DNA of 64,000 bases, taken from positions 31,905,690 through 31,969,689 of the forward strand of contig NC_067129.1 in NCBI RefSeq assembly GCF_021347895.1, read 5' to 3'. A program made the position numbers and the translations under genes. Position 1 is the first letter of the stretch, and each line of letters begins with the position of its first letter. This stretch comes from Acanthochromis polyacanthus (Eukaryota > Chordata > Actinopteri > Pomacentridae). This document shows, one piece after another, positions 42,600-53,581 of this stretch. The notes under the pieces were generated by a model. The model was not told the origin of the DNA and did not search any database. It saw only the letters and a list, made by a program, of their open reading frames with translations.

Positions 42600-42880
42600 G
42601 TACTGTGAAATCTGCAACACCTTTATTGTATTAAAGTGTTTAGAAGAATCTCACTTTGTACAGGTTCAAAACCATCTGTTGTGTGTGTGTTCACTTTAAG
42701 TTTCATTTCTGTTTCCAGAAGAGCCTGAACTTATGGAAATTTCTTGTACTGGGCGTGGTTTGAATTACCTTTGGTTTGGCAGAAATGAGACATTCCTCTC
42801 AAAAGCAGCAGAGTGTGAGCAGATGTTCCTCACAGCATAGACTTTATATTTGTCTTTTTGATCAACATCCGCATCTAAAC
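42600..42880 (+). promoter_or_regulatory. 5' flank of copy 3
   Basis: It matches the conserved promoter block of copies 1 and 4. It includes AGTTTCATTTCTGTTTCC (42699-42716), in which TTTCTGTTTC (42706-42715) fits the core of interferon-stimulated response/IRF sites (GAAANNGAAA on the other strand). Copies 1 and 4 have diverged versions at the same place. The ACTTTATATTTGTC stretch precedes the start codon as in the other copies. Confidence 0.45.
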
Positions 42881-42987
42881 ATGCCAATGCAGACACGGAA
42901 AAACAGGAGAGGATATGAAGAACATTATGTCCACAGTCATCACTTAAACCTGAAGGATTTGAAGCAGGAAGCTCGACATTTGGAAAG
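42881..42987 (+). pseudogene. Copy 3: truncated exon A
   Basis: The start ATGCCAATGCAG and about 35 codons (MPMQTRKNRRGYEEHY ... LKDLKQEARHLER) match exon A of copies 1 and 4, then similarity stops abruptly. The frame reads on to 43078 in unrelated LTR-like sequence. No further exons belong to it. It lies 0.95 kb upstream of intact copy 4, so it is a partial tandem duplicate. Confidence 0.85.
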
Positions 42988-42989
42988 AT

Positions 42990-43340
42990 GGAAACAGATG
43001 GAACCTGCATTATATTCAACCCATGCCATTGGAATGTGTTCTCCTGTTTACAGAGCCCTGTTGGAGGTGTTTTTATGAGGGTTCTTCTGTCTAAAATACT
43101 GATTCAGGGATTCTTCGGCTGTTGTAGACGAGGGGGAGTTGTTTGGGGATGCTCTCTGCTTTCCCCATATCGTAGGCAATAAAGAACCATTTGTTTTAAC
43201 CTATATGTTGAAAACCTATAAAACCTGATTGCTGGTCATTGTCCAGCAAGGAGGATTCAATTGGCCGACTCCTTCCAGACTGCTTCTGTCTGTACTGATG
43301 CTGTTTTTTCTTTTAATAAAATACTTTTAAAGAAACGGAC
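42990..43340 (+). repeat. Probable LTR or LTR fragment
   Basis: It contains a TATA-like CCTATAAAACC (about 43216) and, about 100 bp later, AATAAAATAC (about 43315), with CAATAAAG upstream. The order and spacing suggest a retroviral-type LTR with R-U5. It cuts copy 3 after codon 35. No clear duplication at the ends is visible. Confidence 0.4.
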
Positions 43341-43364
43341 ATTTCTCCTTCACCTGCCCATCAT

Positions 43365-43520
43365 GGACACCAGAGAGAGAAACAACGACAAAAGATAACT
43401 ACAAAATAACCACAAAGAGAAACAGAATTGCTACCAAGAGACACAAAACAACCACAAATAAAAGAATAATTATAACAAATGGACACAAATAAGCACCAAA
43501 AAAGAAAACAACTGAAGGCA
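43365..43520. repeat. Minisatellite upstream of copy 4
   Basis: Another short ACAAAATAAC/AGAGACAC array lies directly before the conserved promoter block of copy 4. Confidence 0.8.
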
Positions 43521-43539
43521 ACTGAACTGTCATGTGGCC

Positions 43540-43829
43540 AGCAAAACATAAACGTGTTGTACTGTGAAATCAGGAACATCTACATTGTATTAAAGTGTTT
43601 AGTAGAATCCCACTTTACACACAATCGATCTGTTGTCTGTGTGTTCACTTTAAGTTTCACCTTTGTTTCCAGAGGCGCCTGAACTTTGAAATTTGTTCTA
43701 CAGGGCGTTGTTTGAATTACACATGCGTAAAAGATAAGACTTTCCTCTCCACAGCAGCAGAGCGTCAGTACATGTTCCTCACAGCAGATACTTTATATTT
43801 GTCTTTTTGATCAACATCCTCATCTAAAC
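43540..43829 (+). promoter_or_regulatory. 5' flank of copy 4
   Basis: Conserved block as at copies 1 and 3: GAACATCTACATTGTATTAA, TTCACTTTAAGTTTCACC, CTCCACAGCAGCAGAG, ACTTTATATTTGTC and CATCCTCATCTAAAC just before ATG. It probably contains the promoter and 5' UTR. An intact interferon-response core is not present here. Confidence 0.5.
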
Positions 43830-44318
43830 ATGCCAATGGAGACACGGAAGAACAGGAGAGGACGTGAAGAACATTTCGTCAGCGGTCGGCACTTAAACCT
43901 GAATGATTTGAAGCAGGAAGCTCAACATTTGAGAAACCAGTACCTCTACAAAGAAAACATCCCAAACTCACCAAAGCCGGAGTTCCATGTGACTCGTCTG
44001 AAACACGACACAGATCAAGATGGATTGAGGGGCATCAGGATGGACGAAGGCTTCAGGGTTCCACACGGAGGCTTGAATGATCCCCACAAAGGCGTCCTGT
44101 TGTGGTGGAGTCTGGCTGTGGGCCCTGAGGAGGTGAAGTCAGCTGAGACGAGGCTCCTGCAGCAGAAATTCTCCAACCTCACAGAGGATGAGGTCACCAT
44201 GCATCCCAGCTTCCTCTATAAGTTTACCAGCTCTCCAGCCTTCTCAGAGGAGTCCAGGCTGGGTTCATACCGCTTCACCTTCAACCTGGAGGACGTACTG
44301 GAGGCCTACAGCCAGCAG
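43830..44318 (+). CDS. Copy 4 exon A: N-terminal domain
   Basis: Exon of 163 codons from ATGCCAATGGAG, the ancestral-type start shared with copy 3, to the donor CAGCAG|GTAGGA in phase 0. The residues follow copy 1 closely: SPKPEFHVTRLKHDTDQDGL, LLWWSLAV, a charged helical stretch, and LGSYRFTFNLEDVLEAYSQQ. Differences are mostly single substitutions, so the two copies are recent or homogenised. The family is not recognised; no signal peptide or membrane segment is apparent, so a cytosolic protein is likely. Confidence 0.75.
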
Positions 44319-45429
44319 GTAGGAACTCTGGAAAATAACTTCTAATACACAGTGGTGAATGAAAGTTTCTGTACACTTGTAAATAATGTTGATATCATGG
44401 CAGTTTAGAGTTTCTAATGACTCCTAAAGATCTTCTCTATATGACAAAATCTGCTGTAGCTGGGGGGGATGATGTTGGCAGACCACTTTGTTGCACGACG
44501 GCTGATGCTGATATATTTCTGTTCCCGTTCTTGATGAAAATAAAATAAGTTTTGGTAAAGCAACCGCTTGTCGCTCCGTTCCTATCAGATTCACAGACCG
44601 TCTGAATAAAACAGAGGAAGTGACATCACAAAAGGGTAAATGTCACAGAAATATTGCAAGAGTGAAAGTCACAATGTCAAAATAAAATACAATAAACCTC
44701 CCCAAGTAAAAATACTCAATAAATAAATACACAACAGCAATGATATCATATCCAAAACAAATTAAATAACAATGAAAAGAAACAATGAAGGATTTTAGGT
44801 GAAATTACTAATTTGTGTACACACCGGTTACACTAGGTCAAAAACACTCACAGAAACTGAAATGATCAGCTTTGGTGATGTAGAAAGTTGTTTTAATCAG
44901 ATTTTCTTGGTGGTTTGTGAGTGACTGTAATTGACTACAGCTGTTGACTCCTCTGAATCAATTTAAATAGAACTCACTTGATCATCATATTAGTCTCAGA
45001 CACAAACGCTACAGTGGGGAAAGTCTGAGGAACTCAGCAAATATCTGAAATAGTGAATCATTAACTTGAATACGTCAAAAGCGGCTACAGATCCCAAAAT
45101 CATCTGTGCAAACCATTTGTAAATGTAAAGTTCGTGGTCCAGTTGTGTTACTGCCACCATCAGGAAGAAAACACAAACTATCACCTGCTGCTGAGAGACA
45201 ATTGGTCAGGATGGTCAAGAGACAACCAAAAACCATCTAAAAGCAGGTCTGAATGAATGAGAAGCTGCTGGAACACAGCTGTCAGTATCCACAGTGTTTT
45301 ACATCAACATGAGCTGAGAGAATCCATGAAGAAGGAAGTTCTTCCTCTAGAAGCAGAACCTTAAAGCTGCTGATCACATGGACAAAGAAAAGACCTTCTG
45401 GAGGAAAGTTCAGTGGTGAGATGATACAA

Positions 45430-45762
45430 TAAGTAGAAAAGCACGAATTTTCACCAAATTTTTTACAAGATGTCCGGAAGAACAAAAGTAACAATCGATT
45501 AGATTTTGGAGGTGATCCGGATCACCTGGCGGCCATCTCTCAATTGTACAGAGTCCTTCAAAAAAATCCTGGATCCAGACGGTGATCTGGATCACCTCCA
45601 AAATCTAATCAATTGTTACTTTTGCTCTTCCGGACATCTTGTAAAAAATTTGGTGAAAATTCGTCCATGACTTTTTGAGTTATGCTGTTAACAGACAAAC
45701 AAACAGACAGACAGACAAACAAACTCCGGTGATTACATAACCTCCTGGCGGAGGTAATTAAG
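45430..45762. mobile_element. RTE-like retroposon with inverted arms
   Basis: Two arms of about 80 bp (45438-45520 and 45582-45662) are near-perfect inverted copies around a 60 bp centre. Shared words include AAATTTTTTACAAGATGTCC, GGAGGTGATCCGGATCACC and AATCTAATC. The right arm continues into TTATGCTGTTAACAGACAAAC and ends CTCCTGGCGGAGGTAA. A 5' inversion during target-primed reverse transcription (twin priming) would produce this shape. Confidence 0.6.
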
Positions 45763-46062
45763 TGATCTGGCCCCAGTGACCTACCGTCAAGCATGGCGAT
45801 GGCAGTATCATGCTCTGTGAAACTGGAGATTTACACAAAGTAAATGGAATAATGAAGGAGGATCACCTCCATATTCTTTATGGAAAGCTGAAGTCATCAG
45901 CCAGAAGGTTGATGTTGGACACAGTTGGATGTTTCAACAAGACAGTGAGCCCAAACACACATCAAAGTGGTAAAGAAATGGTCAGTTAGTACCAAAAGTG
46001 CCTAGTTGTGGTGAAAATGGCCAAAGGATGTTGAACCAAATATGATCATTTCTGTATATATA

Positions 46063-47640
46063 CACTGCTCAAAAAAATTAAAGGTACACTTTTTAATCTA
46101 AGTACTGCATCAAGTCAGTCAAACATGTGGAATACTGATCTGGTCAAGTAAGTAACAGAGGAGATTTTTAGTCAATTTCAGCTGCTTTGGTGTTCATGAA
46201 ATTAACAACAGATGCACTAGAGGGGTAACAATGAGACAAGCCCCAAAACAAGAATGAGTTTACAGGTGAAGGCCACTGACATTTTTTTCCTTCCTAATGT
46301 TTTCTGACTGTTGTTCACTAGTTTTGCATTTGGCTAGGATCAGAATCACTTCTGGTAGCATGAGGCGATATCTGGACCCTACAGAGGTTCCACAGACAGT
46401 CCAACTCCTCCAGGATGGCACATCAGTGTGTGCCATTGCCAGAAGGTTTGCTGTGTCTCCCAGCACATTCTCAAGAGCATGGAGTAGATTCCAGGAGACA
46501 GGCAGTTAGTCTAAGAGAGCTGGACAGGACCGTAGAAGGTCCTCAACCCATCAGCAGGACAGGTATCTGCTCCTTTGTGCAAGGAGGACCAGGATGAGCA
46601 CTGAAATAGCTCCACAAAATGACCTCCAGCAGACCACTGGTGTGAATGTGTCTGATCAAACAATCAGAAAGAGATGTAATGAGAGTGGTCGGAGGGCCCA
46701 GCATCCTCTAGTGCCCGCTGTGCTTGCAGATCGGCACCGTGGAGCTCGGTTGACATTTGCCATAGAACACAGGAATTGGCAGGTCCACCACTGGTGCCCT
46801 GTGCTTTTCACAGATGAGAGCAGGTTCACCCTGAGCACATATGACAGACATGAAAGGGTCTGGAGAAGCCGTGGAGAACGTTATGCTGCCTGTAACATTG
46901 TTCAGCATGACCGGTTTGGTGGTGGGTCGGTGATGGTCTGAGGAGGCATATCCATGGAGGGACACACAGACCTCTACAGGCTGGACAATGACATTCTGAC
47001 TGCCTTTAGGTATCAGGATGAAATCCTTTGATCCATTGTCAGACCCTACATTGGTGCAGTGGTCCTGGATTCCTTCTGGTGCAGGACAATGGCCAGTCTT
47101 ATGTGGTAAGAGAACTCATGCAGTTCCTGGAGGATGAAGGAACTGATACCATTAGCTGGCCCCCATGCTCACCTGACCTGAATCCAATAGAACACCTTTG
47201 GAACATTATGTTTTGTTCCATCTGACACCATCAGGTTGCTCCTCAGGCTGTCCAGGAGCTCAGTGATGCCCTGGTCCAGTTCTGGGTGGAGATACCCCAA
47301 GACACCATCTGTCGTCTCATTCAGAGTTTGTCCCGGCATCATCAGTCATGCATACAAGCACATGGAGGCCATACAAACTGCTGAATACCATTTTGAGTTG
47401 CTGCCAAGGAATTTCAGAAAGATGGACTAGCCTGCCACATCAGTTTTTCACTTTGATTTTGGGGTGTCTTGAATTTAGCCGTCTTGGGGGTTGATAATTT
47501 TCATTTCCATCAAACAATGTGGCACTTTTCATTCCTAACACATTATCCAGTCCATATCAATGCTAATATCCAGTTTGTTTTCCCCCCGCATTGAAATATG
47601 ATGTGTTTTCAAAGTGTTCCTTTAAATTTTTGGAGCAGTG
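46063..47640 (+). mobile_element. Tc1/mariner element, near full length
   Basis: The element is 1578 bp with inverted ends CACTGCTCAAAAAAATTAAAGG and CCTTTAAATTTTTGGAGCAGTG, flanked by TA on each side (46061-46062 and 47641-47642). The transposase frame inside is broken. It is inserted in the older Tc1-like element. Confidence 0.92.
46297..47430 (+). pseudogene. Tc1 transposase pseudogene
   Basis: Open pieces follow the transposase order. A helix-turn-helix start has PTEVPQTVQLLQDGTS and ARRFAVSPSTFSRAW (46360-46490). The second DNA-binding part has TTGVNVSDQTIRKRCNESG (46636-46690). The catalytic region has VLFTDESRFTLSTYDRHERV with the first Asp, and SPDLNPIEHLWN near 47180 with the terminal Glu. 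Stops and frameshifts near 46508, 46939, 47030 and 47100 break the frame, so it is inactive. Confidence 0.9.
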
Positions 47641-47948
47641 TATATTTGACCCAACAGAATTCAGAATATTTCCAGGAGATTTTTAATAAATCTATCAAAG
47701 AACCAAAATACCCGATTGTTCTGTTTTTCATGCATAGGTGCATGTTTTCCAATGATTCCATCATAGAAAATTCAGTTATAGGAGTCACTGGAAACTCAAG
47801 ACTGCCATGATACATTTGGTTGTATGGTAACTTTTGCTGATGACTGTATCTACAGGTTAAATTCTCCATAAAATGTCAGCTATGAGAATGAGTCCTTCTT
47901 GTACAGTCAGGTGTTAATCCTCCAGTAAAACCTCTGTTCTTGTTTCAG

Positions 47949-48883
47949 TTTTGCTCTGGAGATCAGCCAGTCATGAGGGTCTATGAAACTGTCCTGCACA
48001 AACAGGAAGTGCAGCATACTGTGTTGGTCCACAGTCCAGCCAATCAGGAGCTCTTCTCCAAGTATCCTCTGCTGACTGACGATCTGAACGCCGTCTGTGT
48101 TTACAAAGACGGCCACTTCATCTGGAGGCCGTACGCCATGAGTGAGACTCACAGGTAAGACCTACAGAGATAAATGTAATGGGCTCAACTGAAGTAGCGA
48201 AACCAGAACATGAATAATAAGAGAATCTACCAAATTCATGAAAACTGTTTTCACTTGAGTTGTGTAGTTGATTATAATATTTCTGTTTGTTGCTGTTTGG
48301 CTTTCTCTTCAGGTATGAGCTGGTGGACAAACCTGGAGAAAACCAGATGGTTGCTCAGCAGTATCGTCATGAACAGTTTTATATTTGGGACAATGTTGCC
48401 ATCGCCCTGCATGTGGACAAACAGGTATCTTCATTGCTTATTTTCCTTAAACAGCTGAAGCCTTTAATGCACCCTCAGCTGTCAAAAAGTCCCTTTTTTG
48501 TGCAACTTCTGTTTTGTCCAGTACATCAGAAGGTGTCATTAAAAAGAAAAGTTGATTTGAGCTGCTGGAATCATGAACTGTTCAGTATGCTTGTATTAAA
48601 ATGTTCTGTATATCAAGTCTTCAGAGCAGATTTACTTGTACTAAAAATTTCAAGTAATCATATTTTATAAATATTTGCTTGTTTTGTTTTTCTTTATTTC
48701 TTTTTCAGGTGCTGAAGTTCAATGCTGATCAACTGAGAAAGAACCTCAAGTTCTGTTATGAAGGCACAGCAACTATGGTGACTTTTGATCATTTCAAGGT
48801 CGCTGAAAACCAAGTTAAAGATCTGTGGAAGGACTGTGACTTCCCACTGGACAAGGAGCGTTCACTAAAGCAGCGTTTCACAG
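47949..48883 (+). CDS. Copy 4 exons B, C and D
   Basis: B 47949-48154, C 48313-48424 and D 48709-48883 have the same boundaries and phases as copy 1. B reads FCSGDQPVMRVYETVLHKQE to FIWRPYAMSETHR without the VLSP insertion. C has ELVDKPGENQMVAQQYRHEQ and FYIWDNVAIALHVDKQ. D begins VLKFNADQLRKNLKFC. The D donor ACAG|GTATTACAG is followed after a few codons by TGA (TAETH stop), so unspliced D could end the protein there. That alternative would make A-D a separate protein of about 333 residues. Confidence 0.65.
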
Positions 48884-49714
48884 GTATTACAGCTGAAACT
48901 CACTGAGTTGAAATGACTTCATAATCACCAGCTTTTCTTTGATCAGCCTGCCATAAAACATGGTCCTGTTCACAATATAAACCTGTTTTTGCTGAAAAAC
49001 ACGAAAACAGCAAAAATGACAGAAAAGTCCAAGAAACCACAGTTCGGCTGTGTGGACTTTTATTACAAAGTAAGAAGCTGCTGTTGCTGTCGTGTTGGTA
49101 TCTTATAATTGTTTATACAGTTTACATCAAAACAATAAACAAGTACAAGCAAAATGTCAAAAAATGGGATAAACTGTGGCCAAAAATGTTGTCAGTCTTA
49201 AAAAACATTTTTCAACATGTTTTATCCAATCACATCAGAAATGCCACCCATTAATTACTAAAAAAGGAAACTAACTTTTTATTTTTAAGTTTACCATTTT
49301 ATTTTAATGTGCTGGATCAGCATGTATCTACAGTCAGTAACCATGACAACAGAGATGCAGACATCAACAAGGTAAGACCTAATTTAATATAAAAATGATT
49401 TAATGATTTTAAATAATGGTTTGTATTTACTATTCATCAGCTGTATGTTATGACCACTGCTACAGGCTCCAGGTAGCTCTCTCTCCCCCACCCCTCCTTT
49501 CTCTCACAGTGGTGTTTTCTTGCATTGTTCTGGTCTATTGTAGTATTCTTAGTGTCTCGGATCTTGTCAGAGTATTTCTCAGGTTAGTATTTCGTATAGT
49601 TTTGTCTTAGTGAATCTTAGATTCTTCTGAGTATTTTTCTGTGAGTGCTTAGTGTCACTCTTCCGCTAACGTGTCTTAGGGTTTGTATTTCTTGACTGTT
49701 TGTTCTCATCTTTT

Positions 49715-50200
49715 TAAAAAATTTCTTTATTTAGCAGGGACAGTGCACATTAATGAACGCCTGTTTGTTCAGAAATGGGCGTAAATATGCAGGATTATAG
49801 CACAATGCGAATTTCCATCCGCAGTCCCTGAGACAAAAAAGACATATCAGTGATACATAAAACAATAAGTCACAATACAAGCACATTGCGAAAAGTACCA
49901 AAGAAAACATAACAGTGAAACATACGATAAAACATAGGACAATAGGTCGTAATAAAAAGACAATAAGTCGTAATTAAAACATAATAGGCCATAATAGAAA
50001 GACACTAGGTCACAATAAGAAGACAATAAGTCACAATAAAAGGTCAATAAGTCACAATATAAAGTCAGTAGATCTCAATCAAAGGACGTTACAAAGTGTA
50101 CACAAGTTAAAGGTCAGTGGTCACAGGATTGGTTCCCCTTTTGGCTACTGTCCCAGATTTTACTGGCCTTCACAGAAAGAGCATTTTGTCCAAAGGCTGT
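49715..50200 (-). repeat. LINE 3' end with internal minisatellite
   Basis: TTTCTTTATTTAGCAGGGACAGTGCACATTAAT is a known type of fish LINE 3' end read backwards. The middle (49855-50080) is a minisatellite of about 18-20 bp units based on ACAATAAGTCACAATAAAAG. No RT piece remains. Confidence 0.5.
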
Positions 50201-50205
50201 TTTTC

Positions 50206-51800
50206 TGCTCCAAACCCGAGCTGATGCAGCTAGGGTGAGCCCAGTTGACCCCCCAGGAGAAGGAGCATCGGAGGGAGGCCAAGCTGTGTCTGTATTGTGG
50301 TAAACCAGGCCATTTCGTCGCAGTTTGCTCTCGTTGTCCTTTAACAGGTCCAGCTCATCAATAAAAGGGGAGTTCCTGGTGAGCCGTTGATCCAGGAATT
50401 TGGTTCCTGAGAACCGAAAACAACTCCAGCGATTCTTGGGATTCGCAAACTTCTACAGGAGATTCATTCGAGACTACAGTAAGGCCGCTGCCCCCTCACC
50501 GCTCTGACCTACACCACTCAGGCCTTTTTCTGGACTCCTGAAGCCAAGCACACCTTCTCGGACCTTACGCACTGCTTTCTTTCTGCACCTATCCTGACCC
50601 AGGCAGACTCCTCACTACAGTTCATTGTTGAAGTTGACGCCTCTGACACTGGAGTTGGGGCTGTGTTTTCCCAGCAGTTCGCTAAGGATGAGAAATGGTA
50701 CCCTTGTGCCTTCTATTCCAGCCGTCTGTCCCCAGTGGAATGGAATCACGATGTGGGGAATTGGGAGCTTCTGGCCATGAAGCTGTCTTTGGAGGAGTGG
50801 CGACAGTAACTGGAGGGTACGGTACAAACATTTGCAGCTTGGACTGAACACAAGAGCCTCGAGTGTCAGATCTGCTAAACATCTGAACTCCTGACAAGCC
50901 TGCTGGACCTTGTTCTTCAGATGGTTCAACTTCACGCTCTCATATCACCCTGGTTCCACAAACCTCAAGCCTGATGCCCTATCTCGCCAGTTCACTGCCT
51001 CCAAGGAACCCAAGAAGCCCAAAACCATCCTGCTTTAGTCCTGTCTTGTAGCCACCCTGACCTGGCAAATGGATGCTCAAGTCCGTCAGGCACAGAGACG
51101 ACATCCTGATCCAGGTATCCCCCCTAACTGCTTATTTTTGTCTAATCCTGTCCGTTCCCAGGTTCTCCAGTGGGGTCATTCATCCAAGGTGGCCTGTCAT
51201 CTAGGGGTCAACTGAACATTAGAGGTCCTGTGATGCAAGTTCTGGTAAACCACCTTAGAGGCCGACACCAGGGAGTATGTTGGAGCTTGCAATACCTGTG
51301 ATTGAAACAAGACTTCAAATCAGCCTGCCACCGGAGACCGGCCCTGGATTAGCAATTTGGACAGAAAGCATGGCTCTGGGCTAAGGACATTCCACTTAGG
51401 GTGGAGTCTAAGAAGTTGGCTCCTCATTTTGTGGGTCTGTTGGAGGCGGATCGCATCATCAACCCCAGTTCGGAACATCTCCGCCTATTGTCTTCTATGA
51501 AAAGTCATCCCACGTTTCATGTTTCTCAGACAAAACCTGTTCTGGAGAGTTCGCTGGCCCCCCATCTGCCCCCTCCACCTCACAGGGTCATCGATAACAC
51601 CGTGGCTTATACCGTCAGGCGTCTCCTGGACGTCTGCCGCTAGCGTCACGGTCTACAGTTCCTGGTAGACTGGGAGGGTTATGGCCCGGAAGGGAGGAGT
51701 TGGATCCCGAGGAGGCTGATCATGGATTCCACCCTTATCCAAGACTTCTATCGGCACAACCCAGTTCGTCCCGGTCAGGCACCTGGAGGTACCCATAGAG
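50206..51800 (+). pseudogene. Chromodomain gypsy gag-pol remnants
   Basis: In order along the plus strand: a zinc knuckle (CLYCGKPGHFVAVC, near 50285), then directly the end of RT ([23 protein letters not shown], 50420-50480), an RNase H-region piece with the [13 protein letters not shown] segment (near 50760), and a C-terminal part with FVGLLEADRIINP, FHVSQTKPV (near 51520) and a chromodomain (YTVRRLLDV...FLVDWEGYG...SWIPRRLI, 51610-51720). Protease, most RT and most integrase are deleted, and stops are frequent. The chromodomain marks it as a chromovirus. Confidence 0.8.
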
Positions 51801-53581
51801 GGTACTGTCATGCCCACTCCTGCGGGCTGCATGTAGCTCTCTCCCTTCCCCCGCCCCTCCTTTCTTTCTAGGTGTGTGACACAGATCCTGCAGCAGTAGG
51901 TGCATCTCATCGGTAATCAGCAGGAGCTGAGCACGAGCAGGTGGGACCAAGTCAATCAAGTCCTCCTCAGCTGCTATAAATACAGATGCCATTCACTACT
52001 CGTCGCCGAACTGTGAACGATCATCAGTCAGTTTTCCGCTCAGTTCAGTCCAGCTTCCTGGTTCTCAAGCTCTTTGTAACTTGTGTTTTTCTTCCAGTCT
52101 GGATTTCCTGCCTGCTCGTGCCTTCCTCAGTTTTCGCCTGCCACAGTCAGCCGTTGTCTGTTCCCTGGATCCTCTGCCTATCTACTCTGCTGGATCCTCT
52201 GTTCGCAACCAGCCTCACCACCCTCCTGTTCTCCCGGTATTAACTGTTTGTTCTGGTATTAGTTCTAGCCTGCCTTAGGTGTTACCTTCTGTGAGTTTTG
52301 TTATTCTAGTCTACTAGTTATAGTGTAGTTACCCTCGGACTGTGTAACAGTTGAGGTTGTGTGATGTACCTTTAAGAAAGACTGTACAACGCCACCAGAG
52401 GGGGCGGTTGTCATCTTTTTTCAGTCTGAGTGGCACTCTCGTTATGGACGCATTCCTGACGCTGAGCTCTCATATTTATTTTCTACCACTGGACTCACAA
52501 GTGATGTATGGATTCGTACCAGCTATTTTGTTTGTATGATAAAATAGCAGCCGTGTAACCGGGCTTGGTAAGGTTATGTCTGCCTTTTTGTTGTAATAAA
52601 CAAGCACATTGTGGAGACCCCAGACCTGCGTGGCTGTACACTTTTGTGTATGTTTTGTAACTTCCAACGCTCTCAAAACTTCACTAAATACGGAAATATG
52701 GATCCAGACCCATCACAATTGGCGCCCGAACATCTTTTCCTTGGACCTTCCTGCATCAACCGGACTCTGCGAGCCATTTCCAGGTCTCAGCTAGAGAGTA
52801 AACACCGTTAGCGCTAGCTTACCGAGCGTCGGCAACATCAAGGATTCAGACAGGCCACGTTTTGCTGAACGGAGGAGAGAGGGAGCCAGCCTTCCGGTGG
52901 GATTACTCGGCATCGTTGGACCTGTTGTGGATTATCCTGCTGCGGGGAGGAGGACGTCCTGTTGAGATTTGAGCTGAATCTTTGTCCCTGTCACCGGACC
53001 TGTACCTCACCTTTCTCATGGCTGCATGCTGCCTGTGTGGATTCCCATTCTGCATTTCTACCGGCTCTGGATGAACTGTGAAACTCTGAGGATTATTAAG
53101 GCTGAGCTGAACTGTGAATTGATACCTGTCATGATTGTGGGAGCACCGGAAGAGAAGAGACTGATTTGAGTACTGTGAGTAATGACTATAAGGACTCTGA
53201 CTGCATTGATAAGCTCATAAATACTTGAGAATTGAAAGTGATCAATACAATTGCTTTATTAATAAGAAAAAATAGATATATTGGAGTTATTACTCTGTTG
53301 AAGTGACTTTTTAAGTTTGTTTCTCTAATATTGTAGCTGTATTCTAACTACATATGACACTTGCATGGTCTTTATTGATGGTTTTCTGTTGTTTTTTCTG
53401 CTTATCTCTGCAAATGAGTGAAAAGGCTGCAGTTTTGGAGAAGAAGAATCTTTGTGGTTGTACATGCTATATACAAATGTGTGCAGATTGCAATTGTCTT
53501 CTACATTTTGCATTGACTTAAATTTTTTTGAGATAAGAGAAAAGCTTTAGAGACCATAGACGACATTAATGAGTTAATACC

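Larger units (their letters stand above)
44345..47855 (+). mobile_element. Old Tc1-like element holding two later insertions
   Basis: The left end (TACACAGTGGTGAATG ... CATGGCAGTTTAGAGTTTC ... ATGACTCCT) and the right end (reverse complement TACAGTCATCAGC ... CATGGCAGTCTTGAGTTTCC ... GTGACTCCT) form imperfect inverted repeats of about 75 bp. Internal relics such as AAGACCTTCTGGAGGAAAGTT and AGCATGGCGATGGCAGTATCATGCTCTG are degenerate Tc1 transposase coding sequence. An RTE-like piece (45430-45762) and a full Tc1 (46063-47640) were inserted later. Its left end is present at the same site in copy 1. Confidence 0.75.

Noticed and set aside
49847..50080. Possible CRISPR-like regular repeats (ACAATAAGTCACAATAAAAG units)
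   Set aside because: Units are tandem without unique spacers and lie in a eukaryotic retroposon, so this is a minisatellite.
50615..50935. Minus-strand frame of 106 codons
   Set aside because: It is the antisense of gypsy RNase H-region sequence that reads correctly on the plus strand.
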